From NCBI GenBank assembly GCA_964620215.1, contig CAZUJE010000045.1, positions 1-20,205 on the forward strand: a stretch of 20,205 nucleotides of DNA, read 5' to 3'. This document shows, piece by piece, positions 14,735 to 20,205 of the stretch (within the stretch, counting starts at the first letter, position 1; the number at the start of each line of letters is the position of its first letter). Below the pieces are notes generated by a model that saw only the letters and a program-made list of their open reading frames with translations, did not search any database and had not been told where the DNA came from. This stretch comes from JAUSIF01 sp964620215 (GTDB lineage Bacteria > Pseudomonadota > Alphaproteobacteria > Rhizobiales > Xanthobacteraceae). Position numbers and translations under genes: made by a program.

Positions 14735-16855
14735 ATGACCGACACCACCATCGTCGCGCCCAAACAGGGCGGCTTCTCGATAAGCGAGCTGGGCACTCTG
14801 CTGCGCCGCGGCGACCTTGCGTTGGCACTGGCGGTCCTGTCGATCCTCGTCATCCTGATCCTGCCGCTACCCCCGGTCCTGCTCGATCTCCTGCTCGCCC
14901 TCTCGATCATTCTCTCCGTTCTGATCCTGATGACGGCGCTGTTCATCCACACGCCGCTGGAATTCTCCGCCTTCCCGACCGTGCTGCTGATGGCGACCAT
15001 GATGCGCCTCGCGCTCAACCTCGCCTCCACCCGCCTCATCCTTTCGCACGGACACGAAGGCACCCATGCCGCCGGCCAGGTCATTCAGGCCTTCGGCAAT
15101 TTCGTCATGGGCGGAAACTTCGTAATCGGCGTGATCGTGTTCTCGATCCTCGTGATCGTGAACTTCGTCGTTATCACCAAGGGTTCCGGCCGTATCGCGG
15201 AAGTCGCCGCCCGCTTCACCCTCGACGCCATGCCCGGCAAGCAGATGGCGATCGACGCCGATCTGTCTGCCGGACTGATCAGCGAGGATGAAGCGCGCAA
15301 GCGCCGCAAGAATCTGGAAGACGAAAGCTCCTTTTTCGGCGCCATGGACGGCGCCTCGAAATTCGTGCGCGGCGACGCCATCGCCGGTTTGCTGATTGTG
15401 TTCATCAACATCATCGGCGGCATCATCATCGGCATGGCGCAGCAAGGCATGACCTTCGCCGCCGCCGGCCACAGTTACACGCTGCTGACGGTCGGCGACG
15501 GTCTGGTCACGCAGATCCCGGCGCTGATCGTTTCGACCGCCGCGGGTTTGCTCGTCTCCAAGGCGGGCGTCTCGGGCGCCGCCGACCAGGCGCTGATGAA
15601 GCAGCTCTCTGGTTACCCGAAGGCGCTCGGCATGTCCGCCGGCGTCATGATCGTGATGGCGATGCTGCCCGGCATTCCGATGCTGCCGTTTCTGGTTCTC
15701 GGCGGTGGTGCCGGCGCGATCGCCTGGTACACCGACAGGTTCAAACGCCAGGAAGTGGCCGACGAAGCGGCCGCCAAAAAGCCCTCCACCACGGCGAAGG
15801 CCACCGCCGATTCCGCGGAAGAGTCGATTTCATCGGCCCTCAAGATCGACGATCTCAAGATCGAGATCGGTTACGGCCTGTTGCCACTCGTCAACGGACC
15901 CGGCGGCACCGACCGTCTCACCGATCAGATCAAGGCCTTGCGCCGCAATCTCGCGATGGAAATGGGCTTCGTCATGCCTGCCGTGCGCATCCTCGACAAC
16001 GTCAATCTCGAAGCCAACACCTACATCATCAAGATCAAGGAAGTGGACGCCGGCACCGGCAAGGTTTTCCCGAACAGCCACATGGTCATGGACCCGTCCG
16101 GCCGTCAGGTCGAATTGCCGGGTACGCATACGACTGAGCCGACATTCGGCCTGCCGGCGACCTGGGTGGACGAAGGCCTGCGCGAAGAAGCGGGCGTGCG
16201 CGGATATACAGTGGTGGACGCCGCCACCGTGCTTTCGACGCATCTTTCGGAAGTGCTGAAGGTCAATATCGCCGACCTCCTCTCCTACTCCGAAGTGCAA
16301 AAACTGCTCAAAGAGCTTCCGAAGGAACAGGGCGAGTTGCTCAAGGACATCGTGCCCGCGCAGATTTCCACCTCCGGCATTCAGCGCGTGCTTCAGCTTC
16401 TCCTGGCGGAACGCATCTCGATCCGCGACCTCGGCACCATTCTCGAAGGCATCGCCGAAGCGCTCCCGACCACCCGCAATCCGTCGCAACTCGTCGAGCA
16501 TGTGCGCGCCCGCCTCTGCCGCCAGATCTGCGCGCAGAACACGGGGCCGAACGGTTATCTGCCGCTCATCTCGCTCTCGCCGAAATGGGAGCAAGCCTTC
16601 GCGGAATCGATCATCGTCAATGGCGAGGATCGCTCGCTCGCCATGCAGCCATCGAAGCTCTCCGAATTCGTCACGCTTGTCCGGGAAAAATTCGAGGACT
16701 CCGCCCGCGCCGGCGAAGCCGCCGTACTGATGACCAGTCCCGGCTCGCGCCCGTTCGTGCGCTCCATCGTTGAGCGCTTCCGCCCCCAGACGACCGTTTT
16801 GTCACAGAGCGAGATTCATCCCCGCGCTCGTTTGAAAACGGTTGGCAGCGTCTAA
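14735..16855 (+). CDS. flhA: Flagellar export gate protein FlhA
   Basis: A 706-residue integral membrane component of the flagellar type III export gate; its cytoplasmic ring receives chaperone-substrate complexes. The N-terminal half has about eight membrane segments and family signatures RLALNLASTRLIL and GRIAEVAARFTLDAMPGKQM, with the FHIPEP cytoplasmic loop GLISEDEARKRRKNLEDE between segments. A charged linker (about 330-360) leads to the soluble C-terminal domain. ATG 14735 (MTDTTIVAP) is chosen, preceded by AGGGTAGG; a TTG start upstream at 14690 falls inside the operator dyad. The gene has its own promoter behind a terminator. No fliR or flhB follows; the next gene is a GNAT acetyltransferase 21 bases downstream. 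Confidence 0.96.
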   Translation: MTDTTIVAPKQGGFSISELGTLLRRGDLALALAVLSILVILILPLPPVLLDLLLALSIILSVLILMTALFIHTPLEFSAFPTVLLMATMMRLALNLASTRLILSHGHEGTHAAGQVIQAFGNFVMGGNFVIGVIVFSILVIVNFVVITKGSGRIAEVAARFTLDAMPGKQMAIDADLSAGLISEDEARKRRKNLEDESSFFGAMDGASKFVRGDAIAGLLIVFINIIGGIIIGMAQQGMTFAAAGHSYTLLTVGDGLVTQIPALIVSTAAGLLVSKAGVSGAADQALMKQLSGYPKALGMSAGVMIVMAMLPGIPMLPFLVLGGGAGAIAWYTDRFKRQEVADEAAAKKPSTTAKATADSAEESISSALKIDDLKIEIGYGLLPLVNGPGGTDRLTDQIKALRRNLAMEMGFVMPAVRILDNVNLEANTYIIKIKEVDAGTGKVFPNSHMVMDPSGRQVELPGTHTTEPTFGLPATWVDEGLREEAGVRGYTVVDAATVLSTHLSEVLKVNIADLLSYSEVQKLLKELPKEQGELLKDIVPAQISTSGIQRVLQLLLAERISIRDLGTILEGIAEALPTTRNPSQLVEHVRARLCRQICAQNTGPNGYLPLISLSPKWEQAFAESIIVNGEDRSLAMQPSKLSEFVTLVREKFEDSARAGEAAVLMTSPGSRPFVRSIVERFRPQTTVLSQSEIHPRARLKTVGSV

Positions 16856-16876
16856 AGACCTTGCGATTATCCGGCG

Positions 16877-17524
16877 ATGAGCCGGCATCCCAAAACTTAC
16901 AAGGCAGATCAGCGCGGACCCGTCACCATCCGCGACGAATACACCCGCGTACCGGCCGGCAAGGTCGCGGCGATCGTCACGCATATGGAGATGAAAACCC
17001 GGCCGCCGCTTTCGGCTGCGAAGCCTTCGCCGGATTATTCGATCCGCCGCGTCGCGCGCCCCGAGCTTGGCTGGTATCGGGATTTGTACAGGCGCGTCGG
17101 TGAAAACTGGCTCTGGTTTTCGCGCCTCATCCTGAGCGACGCCGAATTGTCCGGCCTTATCCACCATCCATCGGTCGAGGTGCATGCCCTCGAATTTGAA
17201 GGTCGCGATCACGGCATCCTGGAAATTGATTTCCGCCGCCTGCCGGAAGTGGAGATTTCCTTCCTCGGCCTGACCGGACCGCTGATCGGCAAGGGCGCCG
17301 GACGGTTTCTGCTCGATCAGGCCTTGCAGATGGTGTGGTCGCGCAATCCAAAGCGCGTGACGATCCACACCTGCACGCTTGATCATCCGCATGCGCTGGA
17401 TTTCTACCGGAAGGCCGGCTTCACGCCTTATGCCCGTTCGACTGAGATTGCCGACGACCCACGGCTCATGGGTCTGCTGGCGCGCAACGCCGCGCCGCAT
17501 GTCCCGATTGTCGAAGCGGGTTGA
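16877..17524 (+). CDS. GNAT family N-acetyltransferase
   Basis: A 215-residue GNAT protein. The acetyl-CoA-binding motif A appears as IGKGAGRFLLDQAL (137-150; the pattern is R/Q-x-x-G-x-G/A), preceded by a beta strand with VEISFLGL, and motif B as HPHALDFYRKAGFTPY (170-185). The N-terminal 50 residues are a leader typical of close rhizobial homologs as I recall them; an alternative start at Met37 would drop it. The substrate is unknown. It begins 21 bases after flhA on the same strand, so co-transcription with flhA is likely, and its stop lies 3 bases from the fliJ stop. A role in flagellar or chemotactic protein modification is only a guess from position. Confidence 0.85.
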   Translation: MSRHPKTYKADQRGPVTIRDEYTRVPAGKVAAIVTHMEMKTRPPLSAAKPSPDYSIRRVARPELGWYRDLYRRVGENWLWFSRLILSDAELSGLIHHPSVEVHALEFEGRDHGILEIDFRRLPEVEISFLGLTGPLIGKGAGRFLLDQALQMVWSRNPKRVTIHTCTLDHPHALDFYRKAGFTPYARSTEIADDPRLMGLLARNAAPHVPIVEAG

Positions 17525-17527
17525 AGC

Positions 17528-17929
17528 TCAGGCGCGCTGGGCGCCGATCCGGTCGAGTTCGGCCTGCTCGACTTTCGCATCCGCCGCACGCTCGCGTGCG
17601 CCGTCGCGCTCCTCGAGGATCTCGACCTTCTTCAGTTCCTCGAACGCCTCGGCCAGAGCGGCGCGGGCATCTTCCAACTGGCCTTTCAGCTCGTTGGCGG
17701 AACGGGCGAGATTGTCCCGGCGGGTCATCGCGGCCTTGGCATAGGTCGGATAGGCGAAGTGCGCGGGATCGTCGATGCCAGCCTTCTGCTGCTCGGTGGC
17801 GATCTCACGGTCGAGGTCGGCGGACATACGCTCGAACTCAGCGATCATCGCCTCGATCTGTGCGACCTGGCGGCGCTTTTCGTCGACCTGAAAACGCTTC
17901 AGGCGGATAAGAGTGTCACGCGATTTCAT
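17528..17929 (-). CDS. fliJ: Flagellar export protein FliJ
   Basis: A 133-residue protein that is almost wholly alpha-helical coiled coil: strings of Lys/Arg/Glu with heptad hydrophobics (LIRLKRFQVDEKRRQVAQIE, then MIAEFERMSADLDREI, then DNLARSANELKGQLEDARAALAEAFEELKK). FliJ forms the central stalk of the FliI hexamer and contacts FlhA. It follows fliI by 24 bases on the same strand, as in many bacteria, which supports the name despite weak sequence conservation in this family. A GGAG lies about 11 bases before the ATG. No terminator is seen between its stop and the convergent GNAT stop. Confidence 0.92.
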   Translation of the reverse strand: MKSRDTLIRLKRFQVDEKRRQVAQIEAMIAEFERMSADLDREIATEQQKAGIDDPAHFAYPTYAKAAMTRRDNLARSANELKGQLEDARAALAEAFEELKKVEILEERDGARERAADAKVEQAELDRIGAQRA

Positions 17930-17953
17930 GTGGGCAATACTCCACGCGCCCGG

Positions 17954-19279
17954 TTACGATTCAGTTGCTTCGCCGCCCAAAATGGCGGCTAGGCGGCTGT
18001 AACCATCGGCCAAATTGGTTGCCTCTTCCTTACCTTGGGCGAGAAAAGCCTCCAGTGCCGGATTGAGACGGATGGCCTCGTCCACCTCGGAACTGGCCCC
18101 GGGACGGTAGGCGCCGAGCCGGATCAGCTCCTCCATGTCGGAATAGGTGGCCATGGTCTTCTTGGCCTGCTGCACGACCGGCCAGAATTCGGGGTCACAG
18201 GATTTGGGCATGGTCCGGGACACCGATTTCAGGACGTTAATGGCTGGGTAGCGGCCCCGTTCGGCGATCTGCCGCTCCATCACGATATGGCCGTCGAGGA
18301 TGCCGCGAACGGCGTCGGCGACCGGCTCGTTATGGTCGTCGCCGTCCACGAGGACGGTGAACAGGCCCGTGATCGTGCCTTTGCCCGTCCCCGGTCCTGC
18401 CCGCTCAAGCAGGCGGGGCAGTTCGGTGAACACGGTCGGTGTGTAGCCCTTGGAGGTCGGCGGCTCGCCGGCGGACAGGCCGATCTCGCGCTGGGCCATG
18501 GCGAAGCGGGTGACGGAGTCCATGAGCACGAGCACGTCCTTATCCTCGTCGCGGAAGAACTCGCTGATGGTCATGGTGAGATAGGCCGCCTGACGGCGCA
18601 TCAGGGCAGGCTCATCCGAGGTGGACACCACGACGACCGCGCGCTTCAGGCCGTCCTCGCCCAAATCATCCTGCAAGAATTCCTGCACCTCGCGTCCGCG
18701 CTCACCAACGAGGCCGATCACGGCCACATCGGAGTCGGTATTCCGGGCAAGCATGGAGAGCAGCACCGACTTGCCGACGCCGGAGCCGGCGAAGATGCCC
18801 ATGCGCTGGCCGCGGCAGCAGGTGGTGAAGGTGTTTAGTGCGCGGACACCCAGATCCAATGGCGCGCCGACCCGCTTGCGGGAATGCGCAGGAGGCGGCG
18901 TCTCGCGAAATCCGTAGGGCGAAGGCCCGGGCGGCAGCGGACCCTTGCCGTCGATCGGTACCCCCAAGGCATTGATGACCCGGCCAAGCCAGCGGTCCGA
19001 GGGACGGACCATCGCGGCGGAGGCCGAGACCAGCGCCCGGCAGCCCCGGCGCACCCCTTCCAGCGCCCCGAAGGGCATCAGGAGGGCATTATCCCCGGCA
19101 AACCCCACGACCTCGCAGGGGACCATCGGGGTCCGGTCGGTCTCGATAATGACCCGCGCACCCACCGGCATGGCATGAACCGGGCCCGCCACCTCGACCA
19201 GGAGACCCCTGATAGCGGCCACCCGCCCGTAAATGGACGAACCCTCGATTTCCTCGATCTGTTCGGCCAGCGCTTTCAA
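17954..19279 (-). CDS. fliI: Flagellum-specific export ATPase FliI
   Basis: A 441-residue ATPase, similar to F1 beta, that powers flagellar protein export. Key features are the P-loop AGSGVGKS (164-171), GERGREV with the catalytic Glu193, Walker B VLVLMDSVTR (249-258), and the family motif GYTPTVFTELPRLLERAG (278-295). The start codon is TTG at 19279-19277: the reverse strand shows GGAAAAGGG upstream, and the first in-frame ATG is inside the conserved domain (Met36), so TTG is chosen. It forms an operon with fliJ and is divergent from ctrA. The end (ILGGEATES) is normal. Confidence 0.96.
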   Translation of the reverse strand: MKALAEQIEEIEGSSIYGRVAAIRGLLVEVAGPVHAMPVGARVIIETDRTPMVPCEVVGFAGDNALLMPFGALEGVRRGCRALVSASAAMVRPSDRWLGRVINALGVPIDGKGPLPPGPSPYGFRETPPPAHSRKRVGAPLDLGVRALNTFTTCCRGQRMGIFAGSGVGKSVLLSMLARNTDSDVAVIGLVGERGREVQEFLQDDLGEDGLKRAVVVVSTSDEPALMRRQAAYLTMTISEFFRDEDKDVLVLMDSVTRFAMAQREIGLSAGEPPTSKGYTPTVFTELPRLLERAGPGTGKGTITGLFTVLVDGDDHNEPVADAVRGILDGHIVMERQIAERGRYPAINVLKSVSRTMPKSCDPEFWPVVQQAKKTMATYSDMEELIRLGAYRPGASSEVDEAIRLNPALEAFLAQGKEEATNLADGYSRLAAILGGEATES

Positions 19280-19312
19280 AACGGCCCTTTTCCGCGGTTT
19301 GGAAACGTTTTG

Positions 19313-19329
19313 TTTACCCGTTCCGTTAA
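19313..19329 (-). promoter_or_regulatory. Possible CtrA-like site upstream of fliI
   Basis: On the minus strand, TTAA (19329-19326) is followed after eight bases by GTAAA (GTAAAC). This is near the TTAA-N7-TTAA pattern but the spacing is one base off, so the site is weak. It lies about 35-50 bases before the TTG start of fliI. In Caulobacter, fliI-fliJ is also under CtrA-type control. Confidence 0.35.
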
Positions 19330-19438
19330 TGATCGGGACGCTTGCAGGAGCGGCCCGCCACCCGGCGGTAGTCGATTCCGGCGAGTCGCTTGGACCGGTT
19401 TCTTCGAGTCGTACGTTAACCGGGGTCCCACATGAATC

Positions 19439-19467
19439 TTGACTGAATCTCAGTATCTTACTGTGAT
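19439..19467 (+). promoter_or_regulatory. Candidate upstream (P1-like) ctrA promoter
   Basis: TTGACT (19439-19444) is a good -35 (5 of 6), and TGTGAT (19462-19467) after 17 bases is a fair -10 (4 of 6). A GANTC (19465-19469) overlaps the -10 and another (19445-19449) lies in the spacer, where methylation could affect activity. By analogy with Caulobacter, this would be P1; transcription would start near 19474, about 150 bases before the ATG. Confidence 0.5.
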
Positions 19468-19469
19468 TC
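19445..19469. repeat. 25-bp near-perfect palindrome bounded by GANTC
   Basis: The arms GAATCTCAGTA and TACTGTGATTC flank the centre TCT, with one mismatch per arm. GANTC forms both outer ends. It overlaps the candidate P1 -10 and could be a protein-binding dyad. Confidence 0.7.
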
Positions 19470-19499
19470 GGCAGGGTTTGTACGGGGTCTCTTGTGGGA

Positions 19500-19514
19500 C
19501 AGAATCAGATTCTG
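19500..19514. repeat. 15-bp palindrome containing two GANTC sites
   Basis: CAGAATC-A-GATTCTG is a perfect dyad with 7-bp arms. Each arm contains a GANTC site. It directly abuts the TTAA-type CtrA boxes at 19515. Confidence 0.75.
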
Positions 19515-19538
19515 TTAACCATTTAACGGTAGCGTTAC
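19515..19538 (+). promoter_or_regulatory. CtrA-like boxes before ctrA
   Basis: TTAACC (19515) and TTAA-N7-GTTAC (19523-19538) give a full CtrA-type box preceded by an extra TTAA half-site. In Caulobacter CtrA binds its own promoter, repressing P1 and activating P2; an equivalent P2 would have this box at its -35. It lies about 85-108 bases before the ctrA ATG. Confidence 0.65.
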
Positions 19539-19622
19539 GAATCGCAAACCGAAGCCGGGCGCGCGGCGGGGCGGGCAGGATTTTCATCCGCCCCCGGAAA
19601 CGAGGCCCAGAAGGGGATTGGC

Positions 19623-20205
19623 ATGCGCGTACTGCTAATCGAGGACGACAGCGCGACGGCGAAAAGCGTCGAGCTGATGCTCAAATCGGAGAGCTTCAAC
19701 GTCTACACCACCGATCTCGGTGAGGAAGGCGTCGACCTCGGAAAACTCTACGACTACGACATCATCCTGCTCGACCTGAATCTCCCGGACATGTCCGGTT
19801 ACGAGGTTCTGCGGTCGCTGCGGGTCGCAAAAATCAAGACCCCGATTTTGATTCTCTCCGGCCTCGCCGGCATCGAGGACAAGGTGAAGGGTCTTGGCTT
19901 CGGCGCCGACGATTACATGACCAAGCCCTTCCACAAGGATGAGCTGGTTGCCCGCATCCACGCGATCGTGCGCCGCTCGAAGGGCCACGCCCAGTCGGTC
20001 ATCAACACCGGCGATCTCTGCGTGAACCTCGACACCAAGACGGTCGAAGTCGGCGGAGCCCGCGTGCATCTGACCGGCAAGGAATATCAGATGCTGGAGC
20101 TGCTCTCGCTCCGCAAGGGCACCACCCTCACCAAGGAGATGTTCCTCAATCATCTCTACGGCGGCATGGATGAGCCCGAACTCAAGATCATCGACGTCTT
20201 CATCT
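19623..20205 (+). CDS. ctrA: Cell-cycle master regulator CtrA (3' end outside the window)
   Basis: An OmpR-family response regulator, the first 194 residues of which are visible; the gene runs off the right edge. The receiver domain has EDD at 7-9, the phospho-acceptor Asp51 in ILLDLNLPDMSGYEVLR, and Lys in DDYMTKPF. The DNA-binding winged helix begins near 125 and includes VHLTGKEYQMLELLSLRKGT and LTKEMFLNHLYGGMDEPELK, which matches the highly conserved CtrA sequence. CtrA controls cell-cycle and flagellar genes through TTAA-N7-TTAA sites, phosphorylated by the CckA-ChpT relay. GAAGGGG lies about 6 bases before the ATG. Together with fliI-fliJ it forms a divergent pair. Confidence 0.97.
   Translation, partial: MRVLLIEDDSATAKSVELMLKSESFNVYTTDLGEEGVDLGKLYDYDIILLDLNLPDMSGYEVLRSLRVAKIKTPILILSGLAGIEDKVKGLGFGADDYMTKPFHKDELVARIHAIVRRSKGHAQSVINTGDLCVNLDTKTVEVGGARVHLTGKEYQMLELLSLRKGTTLTKEMFLNHLYGGMDEPELKIIDVFI

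Larger units (their letters stand above)
19374..19543. promoter_or_regulatory. Cluster of nine GANTC (CcrM-type) sites before ctrA
   Basis: GANTC occurs at 19374, 19383, 19406, 19434, 19445, 19465, 19502, 19508 and 19539: nine sites in 170 bases, where fewer than one is expected by chance. CcrM in alphaproteobacteria methylates GANTC, and methylation state controls ctrA P1 in Caulobacter. The cluster covers the region between the divergent fliI and ctrA genes. Six of the nine lie in the last 110 bases, near the candidate P1 promoter and the CtrA box. Confidence 0.8.

Noticed and set aside
19411..19425. A full CtrA box at the TTAACC near 19416
   Set aside because: Only a half-site; no second TTAA-like element at the right spacing on either strand.

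Overview
The window looks like chromosomal core DNA of an alphaproteobacterium of the order Hyphomicrobiales, probably near the Bradyrhizobium/Rhodopseudomonas group. This placement is inferred from protein content. There is a CtrA with the canonical alphaproteobacterial sequence, a Caulobacter-type fliF-fliG-fliH(flbE)-fliN-flbD gene order followed by flhA, a C4-pathway 5-aminolevulinate synthase, a small secreted DUF3551-like protein of a kind common in this group, GC-rich coding DNA, and GANTC (CcrM-type) sites clustered before ctrA. No transposase, integrase, phage gene, CRISPR array, tRNA or rRNA was seen.

Left part (1-9301), mixed housekeeping. It opens inside an ABC-F ATPase gene (+). 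A minus-strand pair follows: a three-domain protein (acyl carrier, fatty-acyl-AMP ligase, PlsC-type acyltransferase) whose stop codon overlaps the start of a HI0933/BaiN-like flavoprotein. Next, all on the minus strand, come a DUF3551-like secreted protein with a strong terminator, a secreted MltB-type lytic transglycosylase with Lys-Pro repeats, a pair of inverted REP-like palindromes, and hemA. An AT-rich divergent region separates hemA from an ArsC/LMW-PTP-like protein (+).

Right part (9302-20205), flagellum and cell-cycle control. The operon fliF-fliG-fliH-fliN-flbD encodes the MS ring, the rotor switch, the export-ATPase regulator and a sigma-54-type activator with a degenerate receiver domain. 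It ends in a clear terminator. flhA (export gate) has its own promoter and is followed by a GNAT acetyltransferase gene. Convergent to these is fliI-fliJ (export ATPase and its stalk protein) on the minus strand, divergent from ctrA, which runs off the right edge.

How the genes may work together: the fliF and flhA promoters share a composite layout. Each has a CtrA-like TTAA-N7 box and a GGCAA-N3-TTGCC dyad resembling the Caulobacter ftr (FlbD-binding) element. In both, 31 bp separate the first T of TTAA from the centre of the dyad. The likely regulators of both sites, CtrA and FlbD, are encoded in this window, so it appears to hold a nearly complete early flagellar control circuit. The ctrA-fliI intergenic region carries nine GANTC sites in 170 bp, two palindromes with GANTC in their arms, and CtrA-like boxes, recalling the two-promoter, methylation-sensitive logic of Caulobacter ctrA. 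I see no clearly novel protein system. The most interesting material is the regulatory DNA and the acyl carrier/ligase/acyltransferase fusion.
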